Positions 8,222 through 17,326 of a DNA stretch of 64,000 nt are shown piece after piece. Origin of the DNA: Sphingobacterium sp. FBM7-1 (GTDB lineage: Bacteria > Bacteroidota > Bacteroidia > Sphingobacteriales > Sphingobacteriaceae); contig NZ_JAJEWJ010000001.1 in NCBI RefSeq assembly GCF_020687765.1, positions 434,001 to 498,000 of the forward strand, given 5' to 3'. Position numbers and translations under genes: made by a program. The notes below the pieces were generated by a model. That model made no database searches and was not told the origin of the DNA. It saw nothing but the letters and a program-made list of their open reading frames with translations. Numbering within the stretch: the stretch's first letter is position 1; each line of letters begins with the position of its first letter.

Positions 8222-9445
8222 TTATCTTCTGATGCCATAGGCGGCAACAGCCTCCATTTCGGCATGTACCGGGCGGTGCAGGTCTTCACTTACCTTGACA
8301 ACATCGGGATGTTGTTTGGCGTGGAGCAGTGAACCATATAGTCGATCTGTTTTCGATAGCGAAAATGTATTTCCCGTCGATAGGTCTTCCACACGCATGC
8401 GTCCACGTTTCAAATGACCTTGCACTTTGTACACAGTATTGTTATAGGCAATTTCATCGCCTATAGACAGGCTGGCTTCTTTTGCCCTTTGTGGTCCTGC
8501 CTCGCTCTGGGCTACGGTCTGAACATTAGCGGCCTTGATCTCTCTTTTTTGCTCAAATGCCAATAGATAATTCAGAATTTTTTCCGCATCGGCGGCGGCA
8601 GCGTGTATTTCAAAAGGTGTGTCACGTAATATCTGTATCCAACTGTCCACGTAGGCAATGTGCTGGCCGGGATCATGGCCAATGTTGAGTTCCTGACCGA
8701 TAAGCATCGAAGCGATTTCAGCACGAAGTTCTTCGCGGGCATAGCCCTCTGTTCCAAAACTGTCAACCATGCTTCTGTCCAGACGGTCTTTATGGCCCGT
8801 CCAGTGACCGAGCTCATGGAGCACGGTGGAATAATACTTATCTGGTGCATCGAATTGTTCACGCAAAGGCATGGTGATACTGTCGAGTGCCGGACTGTAA
8901 TACGCTCGGTTACCTGTTTTGTGGGTTATATCTGCTCCCGAAGCCTGAATGATGTTTTCTGCTCTTTGGATAGAATCCCATTGGAATTGCTTTGCTTCGG
9001 ATTTCACCAAAGGTTCGATGCCATTAATTTGTTCCGCATTGAACACCCAAGCAGTGGTGATAATTGCCCTGTCCAGACCTACTTTAGCTTTTACGGGCTT
9101 ACCCTGCTCATCCAAAATTGGTTTGCCCTGTTCGTCTCTTTTGGAAACAAGTTCATGGGTCTTGACAAACTGGATCAGGGTTGCTTTTTCTCCCTTTCTT
9201 ACGTTCCAACCTTTTGCAGATGCTTGGTTGAACGTCATCCAACGCGGGTCTTCACGATCGGCCGATAATAGTGATAGGCTGTTGATACCCTTGTATCGGT
9301 TTCCCGTGATTGCATTATATGGTAATTCAAAAGCTGGGCTATTGCTATTCCACGGCTTCTGCCACGGGGCTGTACCCTGTTCGAGTTTCTTGATGATATT
9401 CTCCGCAACTATTTCATGCAGGGATTTAGAATTTTTACTGCTCAT
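8222..9445 (-). CDS. ArdC-like antirestriction protein with zincin domain
   Basis: The protein (about 407 aa from the chosen start) has the ArdC N-terminal ssDNA-binding domain (IIKKLEQGTAPWQKPW, NAITGNRYKGINSLSL) and a C-terminal metallopeptidase-like domain with the zinc motif HELGHWTGH. ArdC proteins enter the recipient with plasmid DNA and protect it from host restriction. The open frame extends to 9502. The ATG at 9445 is preferred because GGAGG lies 9 nt upstream and the domain begins right after it. The start overlaps the small ORF 9435-9593 by 11 nt. On an element that also carries two methyltransferases this fits a layered strategy against host restriction. Confidence 0.88.
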   Translation of the reverse strand: MSSKNSKSLHEIVAENIIKKLEQGTAPWQKPWNSNSPAFELPYNAITGNRYKGINSLSLLSADREDPRWMTFNQASAKGWNVRKGEKATLIQFVKTHELVSKRDEQGKPILDEQGKPVKAKVGLDRAIITTAWVFNAEQINGIEPLVKSEAKQFQWDSIQRAENIIQASGADITHKTGNRAYYSPALDSITMPLREQFDAPDKYYSTVLHELGHWTGHKDRLDRSMVDSFGTEGYAREELRAEIASMLIGQELNIGHDPGQHIAYVDSWIQILRDTPFEIHAAAADAEKILNYLLAFEQKREIKAANVQTVAQSEAGPQRAKEASLSIGDEIAYNNTVYKVQGHLKRGRMRVEDLSTGNTFSLSKTDRLYGSLLHAKQHPDVVKVSEDLHRPVHAEMEAVAAYGIRR

Positions 9446-9593
9446 CTTCATCCACCTCCGGGGATTCGTCATCTGGCCATTCGTCTGCGTATTCCACGCC
9501 ATAAATGGCGGCTTCCGCTGGGGTCAGACCAATGTCTTCACCACTGGCCAGGACACTTAGTTTTTGTTGCAGTGATCTTAAATGATAGTCCAT
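9435..9593 (-). CDS. Small acidic protein upstream of ardC
   Basis: This 52-aa ORF reads MDYHLRSLQQKLSVLASGED, then GLTPAEAAIYGVEYADEW, and ends in an acidic run PDDESPEVDEDEQ. It begins 2 nt before the stop region of the M23 peptidase gene and ends 11 nt inside the ArdC gene, with the ArdC Shine-Dalgarno inside its own 3' end. This tight packing and the amphipathic and acidic pattern point to a real gene. Acidic proteins beside antirestriction genes can act as DNA mimics, but nothing here proves that. No family recognised. Confidence 0.6.
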   Translation of the reverse strand: MDYHLRSLQQKLSVLASGEDIGLTPAEAAIYGVEYADEWPDDESPEVDEDEQ

Positions 9594-9594
9594 A

Positions 9595-10104
9595 TTATTC
9601 CATGTTTAAGGATTGGTCTAATTGTTCTCTTAACCTGCGTAGGAATTTCAAGGGGTCAAGGAATTTACCGTTGAATTTCACCGAAAAATGCAGGTGTTCT
9701 CCTGTCACCCTGCCCGTGCTTCCGGTGATAGCGATAGGTTGCCCCGCTATTACCGTATCACCCGATGAAACGAGTATATGGGAAAGGTGTCCGTAAATGG
9801 TTTCTACTTCGCCGTGTACTATTCGTATGTACTTGCCGAGTGCTTTATGTCTTCCTGTTGCTTTGACATAACCATTAAGCACGTTAAATACAGGATCGGA
9901 ACGGGCGGCAAAGTCAACACCGCTGTGGTGTGAAGCCTTACCGCTGATCGGGTGGATACGGTATCCGAATGGCGATGTGACCTTTAGCTTGTCTAATGGT
10001 GGACTGTAATCTATGTCTTGTCCACAAAGCATAAAGGGAACAAGCACCAACCAACCGAAAAAAAATCTAATCCGCAGATATGCAGAACGTCGAGTGTTGT
10101 TCAT
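9595..10104 (-). CDS. M23-family peptidoglycan endopeptidase
   Basis: The 169-aa protein has an N-terminal hydrophobic signal (FFFGWLVLVPFMLCG) and an M23/LytM domain with SPFGYRIHPISGKASHHSGVD, then IYGHLSHI and GEHLHFSV. The H..D and HxH residues that bind zinc are present. It cuts peptide cross-links in the cell wall, as needed to build the conjugation channel. It occupies the place in the operon where CTnDOT has other cell-wall or accessory genes. It is followed closely by the small acidic gene and ArdC. Confidence 0.88.
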   Translation of the reverse strand: MNNTRRSAYLRIRFFFGWLVLVPFMLCGQDIDYSPPLDKLKVTSPFGYRIHPISGKASHHSGVDFAARSDPVFNVLNGYVKATGRHKALGKYIRIVHGEVETIYGHLSHILVSSGDTVIAGQPIAITGSTGRVTGEHLHFSVKFNGKFLDPLKFLRRLREQLDQSLNME

Positions 10105-10149
10105 AATGTTGTGATTTGTAGGAGTTAACTCCCTTAAAAAGTCGATTGA

Positions 10150-12186
10150 CTATTTTCTTTTGTTGTATTCCGTCGTCTCGGTTGGTACGGGAATTTGAAC
10201 ATTGTCTTGGACAGGAATAAACTGTTCAACTATTTCCTCAACTTCTCTGTTGATGCGGAAAAAATTGTCCAATAGGATTTCTTCTTTTCGATCACCGAAG
10301 TCATAATAGGTCGGTAGTTCCCGATAATTCGCTTCTTCTTTTTTGATGGCTTCCATGTCCAGATTGACACGGCAATTAACCGCCGAAGTCTGGTATTTGC
10401 CCGTATAGGTGTCTACCGTATCACGGGCAAGGATGCCAACAATTTCACCAGCTTTTAGCGATGCTATCTTTCCGGCAGGAATCAACGGTTCGAGTTTTTC
10501 ATTCAAGGATAGCGAGGTTCTCGTACGGTCTATACTTAGACTTTCCCCCGTCTGTTTGACTTTACCAAACAGGCGCTCCAACCACTCCAAAGTTTCTTTG
10601 CTCCTGACCGAACCGGACAGTACATTGCCCATGATGGACGTGATGACCTCCGCTGTTTCCTTGCCGTATTGTTGGCGTAACATAGGCAACTCCTGAAGCC
10701 CCAAAACGACCCCAGAAAAATTGGATCTGCTCTGTGCCACCAATAGGTCAACACGGTGAATATAAAGGCTTGGGGCCTCATCCACCACTAAACCGATAGG
10801 TAAATTGCCTTTCGTATTGATAAGTTTCGTAACCCGATTAAGTACCACCGACAGGCAAGCGGAGTTAATGCTCTGGGTACGGGGGTCATTGGCGAGCACC
10901 AAAACACCGGGGTGCTTGGGGTTACTGACTTGAAGCTCAAAATCATCCGCACCGAAAACCCAAAACGTTTCTTTGGTGGCCATTCGGCTGATAAAGATTT
11001 TGAGCGTTCCAACCTGCCCCTCCAACTGGTCGAATGCCTTTGCTTTGTAGGCGGACATGAATGGCGATAAAAGGGAACTAAGCTCTCCGTTGCTGAACAG
11101 CACCGTAAAAATCTGTTCATACGACAGGTTAAGAAAGGCAAGCACATGGGGCAGGCTGGAATAACGCCCATCTTTATACCTGCTGAAAAAGAAGATACAG
11201 GCGGCAAGGAAATTGATGGCGGACTGCGTAAAAAATTGGTCACTACCACCGCTTTTGTCTCCTTTTTTCAAGGCTTCAACAAGTGCTTCGGCTGTTTCCG
11301 AAGCATCGGCAAGCGTATTGAGATAAACCCTTTTCAAAGGGTTTACCCGTCTGCTCTTTGCGGGATCGTTGAGATTGATAACATGGAAACGGTAATCCCT
11401 GCAACGACCGTTCTGCTTGGCAAGCAGATAATGGTAATAGGCTATCTTACCAAGATCAGGGTATTTCAGATCATAAAGTGCTAACGTGAAAGAATTGGCC
11501 AACATTTGGCGGATGATTGGCGCAATGACCCCAAACGATTTTCCACTTCCCGGAACTCCGCACAGAATTAGGCCCCTAAAAATGTTTTCGATGGATAGAA
11601 AACCTTTGCGGACTTTCCCTTTATAATAGAACAGTGTCGGGATGTTGATCGAGTACGGATTTATCACAGGTTTAGTTGGTTGCATAAAGGATTCTTCTTC
11701 GACGTTCCAGCGATCCTTACCCAGATTGGAGCTGATAATCTTAGACACATTGTCCATTGCCACGTGTACCAAAATGGCTCCGGCAAAAGCACTCGTGACA
11801 TAAGCGAGGTCATACCAATTAACTTGTCCCCATATAGGCGCGGCTTCACGCCCTTGCAACCATAAGCCTGAAAAAAGGATAAGCATCCCCAATGCCAAAG
11901 GATATACGATCTGGGTTTTAGGATTGAGGTCTTTTTTCTTTCGGCTCAATGTTCCGACGGAGACCAGACAGATCAACACAAGTGTAAAGAGCTTGCTGTT
12001 TATCAATTCGTCATAGAATGGCACTCTCGAAAGTCTTTCCGCAAACAGTAGCCAACTGTTAGGGGCTGTTCCCGTCAAGAAAAACCTGTCTACATAGAAA
12101 AACAAAAAGACTTCAAGGACAACGGACAGGTATATGCCAAATTGCAGGGAACGGTAAAGCCCCTGTTGCTCTTTGGTTTCTTCCAT
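10150..12186 (-). CDS. mobC: Type IV coupling protein (MobC/TraG-VirD4 family)
   Basis: The 678-aa protein starts with membrane helices (residues about 15-165), then has a Walker A motif GVPGSGKS and a Walker B region LPIGLVVDEAPSLY, with a QSRSNFSG segment behind it. This is the hexameric ATPase that delivers the relaxase-DNA complex to the secretion channel at the inner membrane. In CTnDOT-like elements mobC usually follows mobA and mobB; here it lies at the far end of the tra operon after traN, more than 12 kb from the relaxase. Symbol by family only. Confidence 0.9.
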   Translation of the reverse strand: MEETKEQQGLYRSLQFGIYLSVVLEVFLFFYVDRFFLTGTAPNSWLLFAERLSRVPFYDELINSKLFTLVLICLVSVGTLSRKKKDLNPKTQIVYPLALGMLILFSGLWLQGREAAPIWGQVNWYDLAYVTSAFAGAILVHVAMDNVSKIISSNLGKDRWNVEEESFMQPTKPVINPYSINIPTLFYYKGKVRKGFLSIENIFRGLILCGVPGSGKSFGVIAPIIRQMLANSFTLALYDLKYPDLGKIAYYHYLLAKQNGRCRDYRFHVINLNDPAKSRRVNPLKRVYLNTLADASETAEALVEALKKGDKSGGSDQFFTQSAINFLAACIFFFSRYKDGRYSSLPHVLAFLNLSYEQIFTVLFSNGELSSLLSPFMSAYKAKAFDQLEGQVGTLKIFISRMATKETFWVFGADDFELQVSNPKHPGVLVLANDPRTQSINSACLSVVLNRVTKLINTKGNLPIGLVVDEAPSLYIHRVDLLVAQSRSNFSGVVLGLQELPMLRQQYGKETAEVITSIMGNVLSGSVRSKETLEWLERLFGKVKQTGESLSIDRTRTSLSLNEKLEPLIPAGKIASLKAGEIVGILARDTVDTYTGKYQTSAVNCRVNLDMEAIKKEEANYRELPTYYDFGDRKEEILLDNFFRINREVEEIVEQFIPVQDNVQIPVPTETTEYNKRK

Positions 12187-12269
12187 AATAATTGATTTTC
12201 AAAGGCTGGAAGTCTGCCATACGGCGGTCTTCCATAAGTATCTGTTATTAGAGGTTAGATAAAGCCGAC

Positions 12270-13118
12270 CTAAAAGGTGTCGGCTTTCAATATATCTCCG
12301 TACTTTATCTTTAGGTTTATTGTACGGCCTGAAATCTGTTTTTCGGTAAGCGTTACCCGGAGTACCTTACTTCCGGGAAAAGTTGCCTTTTTCAGCACGA
12401 ACACGTTACGGTGTCTTTTCTTAAATTCGGCAAGGGGCTGGTATTGCCATAGGGGTTTGATTTCAACGGTCTGCACGTTAGTTGCTTTGGTGATCTTCTT
12501 ATCTTCAATGAAAAATCGGAGTTCGTCTACATTGTAAGAAAGGTTTGATGTATTGGTAAACGATACGTCAAGAAAGATATAATCGCCCAATGTGCTGATA
12601 CCATTAAGCGCAATGCCTACACCGTAATCCCTTATGCTTCGTATCGGACGGTGAATGTTTTTTGTAAGCAGACCAAGTGCAAGGTTTTTCATCTGGCTAC
12701 GGCTCAACCCGATCTCCGAAATTTCCAAAGGACGGGTGTACTCCGGTTTGATTTCGAGCATGGCCGGAATACTCGCATCGTTCATCCACAATGGGGCCGT
12801 CAGACGGTATTGTGCCACGAAGTTATCGCCGACAATGGTAACTGTTCCAAGCTCGTAATCGAGGTGTTCGGTTTGCGTGGTATCCTCGTGCAATTTGAGA
12901 CGTAGTACATTTTCAAGGGGTAGGTCACCGGATACATGGTGCGAAGCGATGTCAACGTATTGGATGGGTTCGGGTGAAAGGATATGCACCGTATGTCCGC
13001 GGTGCAAAGTAAGTTCGGGAAGTGCTCCTAACCGGGTTTCCGTAGCTTGTTGACTATGGGCGGAATATCCGATACAGCACAAAAGGAAAAGGATTAGAAA
13101 ATGATGTTTCTTTTTCAT
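12270..13118 (-). CDS. traN: Conjugative transposon protein TraN (VirB9-like)
   Basis: The 282-aa exported protein has a signal peptide (HFLILFLLCCIGYSAHS) and a long beta-rich body matching the DUF4138/TraN family. It contains LGLSRSQMK-type and YDFGVGI-type landmarks: here EIGLSRSQMKNLALGLL and SIRDYGVGIALNGI. It ends with WQYQPLAEFKKRHRNVFVLK. In the secretion channel TraN corresponds to VirB9 of the outer-membrane core complex. It directly follows TraM (VirB10-like), as in CTnDOT. Confidence 0.9.
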   Translation of the reverse strand: MKKKHHFLILFLLCCIGYSAHSQQATETRLGALPELTLHRGHTVHILSPEPIQYVDIASHHVSGDLPLENVLRLKLHEDTTQTEHLDYELGTVTIVGDNFVAQYRLTAPLWMNDASIPAMLEIKPEYTRPLEISEIGLSRSQMKNLALGLLTKNIHRPIRSIRDYGVGIALNGISTLGDYIFLDVSFTNTSNLSYNVDELRFFIEDKKITKATNVQTVEIKPLWQYQPLAEFKKRHRNVFVLKKATFPGSKVLRVTLTEKQISGRTINLKIKYGDILKADTF

Positions 13119-13140
13119 GGTGAAATCTTAAATGGTTTTA

Positions 13141-14301
13141 CTATTTATAATTCTGTTGGCTTTGGCGGAGTGCCTGCGGATCGATGAGGTACACCATCGT
13201 ATTGTATTTCAGTTTGGCCCTGTTCTTCCGAATATGTTTTGATACGGCAGTCGTTGTGGATTGGAACATCCGTTGAATGGCACTCATGACCAACTGACTA
13301 TTGTTCTCGGCCTGTTGTTGCAGGGTAATTCCCTGTGTGGTGTTACCGCCGAGCTCCCGGCTAAACTCCCTAAATGCCGAAGCGGGCACGTACAGTCCGG
13401 GGGAGCCGTCATTATCATAGACTTCCAGTCGGACGGGCAATATATTGTTCCCCTGCATGATGGAAGTAATCGTAAGCAGCACCCGTTGCCCCGAAAAACC
13501 CGAAATTTTTGCAAAGACGTGCGTGCCTTTCTTGACCACGTGCGGGCCGACCAATAGGTCATCCATTAACCGTATTCGCAAGCGGGAATCGGCATAACCT
13601 GTTATGTTTTCGTCGATAATGGCTTGTATGAAAGTGTTGTCACTTTCAGAGCGAATGGTGTTGAACGTTCCTTGACCTGTACCGTATTTGGAAACAGACA
13701 AGCGGGGCTGATTTTCGATTTCTCTTTTTGCTTCTTCCATGCGTTCACGTTCCATGCGGGCTGCCTGTTCGTCGGGATCGTTCGCTCTTGCCATACTGTC
13801 CGCATAAGCCATCTGCCTACGGAAAAGTTCCATTGGATCAGTTTTATCCGGCGTCTCTCTGATTGGTTCGGGTTTTCGCTGTAATGACGAAAGGGCCTGT
13901 TGCAAGCTCCTGTCCCCGTCGTCGTTTCCCGAATCTCCATTAGTGGAAACAGGTCGCCCGTTTTTGAGCGCCCGTTCGATGGAATCAAGTCTTCGCTTTT
14001 CTTCTTCGTTGTACAGTTCATCAAAACGGAATTGTTCGGCTCTTTCTTCCTGTAACTGGCCTATTGCCGTATAGCCGTCACCACGGCGGTACTGCTCACG
14101 ATAGGCGGCAAGTTTGTCGGATAGCGCACGGTTCTTGACGTCCTCCGATACATCGGCAATCTGCCCCTGCAAGGGATCGCCCTCTTGCTGGGGAGCTTCA
14201 TCCTTTGCAAAACCTGTCCGATAGACATAGAAGAACAGGCATAGAAAGGGCAACACTATGAGGGGTAGCACATAGCGCGGTTGTCTGAAATTAATCTTCA
14301 T
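13141..14301 (-). CDS. traM: Conjugative transposon protein TraM (VirB10-like)
   Basis: The 386-aa protein has a cytoplasmic N-terminus, one membrane helix (LPLIVLPFLCLFFYVYRTGF), a long charged and proline-containing linker (residues about 35-205), and a C-terminal VirB10-like beta domain (LLVGPHVVKKGTHVFAKISG and ILPVRLEVYDNDGSPGLYVP). It spans the periplasm and links inner and outer membrane parts of the channel. It lies between TraL and TraN with short gaps, in CTnDOT order. Confidence 0.9.
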   Translation of the reverse strand: MKINFRQPRYVLPLIVLPFLCLFFYVYRTGFAKDEAPQQEGDPLQGQIADVSEDVKNRALSDKLAAYREQYRRGDGYTAIGQLQEERAEQFRFDELYNEEEKRRLDSIERALKNGRPVSTNGDSGNDDGDRSLQQALSSLQRKPEPIRETPDKTDPMELFRRQMAYADSMARANDPDEQAARMERERMEEAKREIENQPRLSVSKYGTGQGTFNTIRSESDNTFIQAIIDENITGYADSRLRIRLMDDLLVGPHVVKKGTHVFAKISGFSGQRVLLTITSIMQGNNILPVRLEVYDNDGSPGLYVPASAFREFSRELGGNTTQGITLQQQAENNSQLVMSAIQRMFQSTTTAVSKHIRKNRAKLKYNTMVYLIDPQALRQSQQNYK

Positions 14302-14313
14302 ATTTGGATTGTA

Positions 14314-14754
14314 TTAAGGTGAATTGTGGTGTTTGTTTGCTTCGGCCAATCTCTTTTCAAGGATCTGCATCCTGTCGATGGCACGCTCCATTAGCAGGCT
14401 GTCGGAGCTGTCCAAGTTTTCTTTTTCCATCAGACTGTCGAGGATGGTACGGATTTCCAGCAGTTCCTTTAGAGCTGAAACGGTCGTGACAATACCGCCC
14501 ATTCCGTCCATTAAAGGTTGTTGTACGGAAAGCTGTACGGTGTCTTTTTGCGGTATTTCTTTTGGGAGAAAAAGAAAGCATCCAACGGAAATGAGGATGC
14601 TTACCACCATTGCAAAAAATACCGTGCGTGGTCGGGCTTCAAGGAACCGTTTGGAACGTGCGATGCTTCCATCGATATACTTGCCAAACTCCCTGTAAAA
14701 AGCTGTCCACACCGTTGTGTCGGGCGGGCGGTTAGAAGTTATTTTTTTGAACAT
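14314..14754 (-). CDS. traL: TraL-like small membrane protein
   Basis: The 146-aa protein has a single membrane helix (TVFFAMVVSILISVGCFLFL, residues about 44-63) and a helical, charged periplasmic tail (LEIRTILDSLMEKENLDSSD). Position between TraK and TraM matches TraL of CTnDOT-like systems, though it is longer than some TraL proteins. The start overlaps the traK stop by 23 nt. It is a structural component of unknown exact role. Confidence 0.75.
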   Translation of the reverse strand: MFKKITSNRPPDTTVWTAFYREFGKYIDGSIARSKRFLEARPRTVFFAMVVSILISVGCFLFLPKEIPQKDTVQLSVQQPLMDGMGGIVTTVSALKELLEIRTILDSLMEKENLDSSDSLLMERAIDRMQILEKRLAEANKHHNSP

Positions 14755-15352
14755 AGCTGATGTCTTTGTTTTCGAGCGTTTTCCATCGGGTTATCAATAT
14801 ACCGTGACCATTGTTCTCTGTACGCACATCAAGGTCTCGCAAATAGCCCTCCGTGACCAATGTGCGTATCACCGTCGAGCTACGCCGATCTATGGTCTGT
14901 TTACCATAGTAGCGGAAATACTTTTTCACCGGATCGACATGGATGGAATCGGTCTGGATGGTGAGCACGGAGCTGGACGATAGCACGGAATTGAAAAATC
15001 CCTTTTCCCGCAGGTTGTTGTACTGCAATGCACCGGATTCATCGATCAGGTACATGGCTTTTCGCATCTGGTATTCGATGAATTTATCGTCCGGTGCGAG
15101 CGTAAAAAATAGTGAATGGAAAAGGTTGATATGTGTACGGTACTCGATGGGTCTGTTTACTTCAACATCGGTTTGACTTGCGGACATGGGAACGTTGTTA
15201 GCGTCAAGTATATACACGGATTTACGTGCATTGCCTACCTGTTTGTAGGCAAAAAAAGATACTGTCATCACCATGAGCATGGCGGCAATCAGACTTGCCC
15301 CAGCAATAAAGGTAGCAAGCCTGATCTTGGCTTCAATATTTTTTATTATCAT
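14732..15352 (-). CDS. traK: Conjugative transposon protein TraK (VirB8-like)
   Basis: The 206-aa protein has one N-terminal membrane helix (FIAGASLIAAMLMVMTVSFF) and a periplasmic domain with RPIEYRTHINLFHSLFFTLA, followed by an alpha/beta region and a final KTLENKDISYVQKNNF. This matches TraK of Bacteroidetes ICEs, the VirB8 counterpart that nucleates the channel. It follows TraJ by 21 nt and overlaps TraL. Confidence 0.9.
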   Translation of the reverse strand: MIIKNIEAKIRLATFIAGASLIAAMLMVMTVSFFAYKQVGNARKSVYILDANNVPMSASQTDVEVNRPIEYRTHINLFHSLFFTLAPDDKFIEYQMRKAMYLIDESGALQYNNLREKGFFNSVLSSSSVLTIQTDSIHVDPVKKYFRYYGKQTIDRRSSTVIRTLVTEGYLRDLDVRTENNGHGILITRWKTLENKDISYVQKNNF

Positions 15353-15373
15353 AGAATGAAGTGTTTAAAGGGG

Positions 15374-16516
15374 TTAAAACTTGGCGATCAGCTTTCTTGC
15401 GGTACGGCCCATATTGGATGCTCCACGCCCCATTGTGCTTGCGGCCGAAGTGATACCACTTGTCGATACGATCCATGTGCTGATACTCGGCACGGTTAAC
15501 ATGGTCAATCCTCCGATCAGAAACGTCACGATGACGATGCCAAAACTTAAAAGTCCGTTGCCCGCAAACCAGCCCATTTTCTCCATCGTGTCGCCCGTGC
15601 TGTCAAGGAGTTGCTGATACCGGGTAATCTCGGCTTCCATCGCATACTGTTGAAACAAGCTCGCTATGTGCATGACGAGATAGGCAATCCCCGAATACAG
15701 GTTTACGCTGATAAACCGGGCTATCCATGTACCAAAGGAATCCCTAAAGGCGGGCAAGATACTTACGGCGACGGAAAAGGGTCCCAATATGATTAAGACG
15801 GTCGAATAGATGATCTGGATAATGAATATAATGTAAACGCAGATACGCAGTATCCAAACCGCCAACGTTTCCAATGTATAGGTCATCAATAGCTGAAAAC
15901 CTACCTGCATCCTGTTCCTGATCTGGGTAACCGTATTCCATACGGTCGAAAACCCCTCCTTTACGGTCGATGTAACCGCATCCCAAGCCTGTCCGTACCA
16001 CGTATCCGCTTCTTTTTCGGCAACCTCGGTTTCGGCCTGTATCGTGGTCAGCTGATCGGCAACGTCCACCATGAGTTTTGCCCGTTGCAGACGCAGGTTG
16101 TTTACTTCAATCTGTCCGCTGTCAAACAGGCTTTCCGTCTTGGCTGCAACGATGTCGGTAGGATACGCAAGTACGCGGGTAAATGTTCCCCACCAGATGA
16201 TGACCATCACCAGCCCGAACGGGCGTAATAATGGCATGATCTCCATTTTCTTGTCGCCCGCCATCATTTCGTAGGATTTGATGGCAAAGAATATGAGCAT
16301 GAAAATGGCGGCAAGTGCCTGTGCATCGGTTATGAACGTGTCGAAGTGCGTCCATATCGTGTTTTTCATGCCTTTGAGGAAGTGCATTACACCCTCCTCA
16401 TAGACACCGTTCCCTTGCAAAAAGTTGAACGTGTCTTTAAAAGAGTCCGGCACATTTACAGGATTTCCCTGCAATAAAAAACGGGGCATTAGCCCCGTCA
16501 TGTTTATAAAGTCCAT
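15374..16516 (-). CDS. traJ: Conjugative transposon protein TraJ (VirB6-like)
   Basis: The 380-aa polytopic inner-membrane protein has membrane segments around residues 65-80, 100-120, 215-260 and 325-350. Between them is a helical periplasmic stretch (LRLQRAKLMVDVADQLTTIQ). It ends in a small glycine/serine-rich basic tail. This is the TraJ/VirB6 component that forms the inner-membrane passage. Order TraJ-K-L-M-N is the same as in CTnDOT. Confidence 0.87.
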   Translation of the reverse strand: MDFINMTGLMPRFLLQGNPVNVPDSFKDTFNFLQGNGVYEEGVMHFLKGMKNTIWTHFDTFITDAQALAAIFMLIFFAIKSYEMMAGDKKMEIMPLLRPFGLVMVIIWWGTFTRVLAYPTDIVAAKTESLFDSGQIEVNNLRLQRAKLMVDVADQLTTIQAETEVAEKEADTWYGQAWDAVTSTVKEGFSTVWNTVTQIRNRMQVGFQLLMTYTLETLAVWILRICVYIIFIIQIIYSTVLIILGPFSVAVSILPAFRDSFGTWIARFISVNLYSGIAYLVMHIASLFQQYAMEAEITRYQQLLDSTGDTMEKMGWFAGNGLLSFGIVIVTFLIGGLTMLTVPSISTWIVSTSGITSAASTMGRGASNMGRTARKLIAKF

Positions 16517-16535
16517 ATCGTGATTTTCTTTTTCG

Positions 16536-17324
16536 TTATTTGGTTCTTTTTAGAATGTCCTCTGCAATCTGTACATCGGAACGATCCGTTGCAAACTCCG
16601 GCAGATCGGGGTTATCACTTTGCAGGCGGTTACGGTTCTTGGCCAATAAAAGGAATTTTGCGGCATAGTTCTTTTTTGCTTCCCATGCGGACAGTAGTTT
16701 CCGGTGTTCCCCAAGCAAACGGTGGTAGGCCATGATACGGCTACCACGGTCAAGCGTGGTCGTTCGGGCAGCTCCCAACCGTTCTTTCAATTCCGCACGT
16801 TCTTCGTTGTACCATTCCAATAGACCTTTGTTCCTCAAATAATCACCGACGTCCGGTGAAAGTCCGTCAAGCGGATCGGTGTCCGTATCATCGATCAGAT
16901 TTCCAAATTCCCTGCGGTAATAAAGTAACCATAAGGGGTCGGCATCTGTGACCAGACCGGAATAATTAAGGGCTTCGGTGACCGCTACATTTCGGATGGT
17001 GTCCGCGTGTTTTTTATACGCTTCGTCTGTCTGTTGCATGGCCAGTACCATACCCATACGCAGGGTTTGCGGGCCTGCACCGCTCAACGGACGGCGGTCG
17101 GTCTTGGGGTAATTGGGATGCCACGCCCAGGTGAGCCAATATTGATAGTTTAGACCGAGAAAACCACTTGTCGGTGTAAACTTCTTTCGATCCCATTGCT
17201 TATGAACCATGCGCTCCTGTTGATGCACGATATGTTTGTCGGTCTGTCGCTTTACGTTCTGTGCCATCGTTCCGGTGATGGAAAACAGGTACAGCAGTAA
17301 GCCGGTGATAAGTATTCTTTTCAT
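16536..17324 (-). CDS. DUF5045-like exported protein of the tra operon
   Basis: The ORF is open far upstream, but the real gene begins at the ATG of 17324, where a signal peptide starts (MKRILITGLLLYLFSITGTM) 3 nt after the preceding stop. The 262-aa product contains SGFLGLNYQYWLTWAWHPNY and PQTLRMGMVLAMQQ, a pattern I associate with DUF5045 proteins of Bacteroidetes ICEs. It has a helical C-terminal half rich in arginine and leucine. It is probably a periplasmic part or assembly factor of the channel. Confidence 0.7.
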   Translation of the reverse strand: MKRILITGLLLYLFSITGTMAQNVKRQTDKHIVHQQERMVHKQWDRKKFTPTSGFLGLNYQYWLTWAWHPNYPKTDRRPLSGAGPQTLRMGMVLAMQQTDEAYKKHADTIRNVAVTEALNYSGLVTDADPLWLLYYRREFGNLIDDTDTDPLDGLSPDVGDYLRNKGLLEWYNEERAELKERLGAARTTTLDRGSRIMAYHRLLGEHRKLLSAWEAKKNYAAKFLLLAKNRNRLQSDNPDLPEFATDRSDVQIAEDILKRTK

Positions 17325-17326
17325 GT

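Noticed and set aside
8660-9560. Two 200-codon plus-strand frames opposite ardC
   Set aside because: Antisense to a well-supported ArdC gene with cysteine- and phenylalanine-rich products typical of shadow frames.
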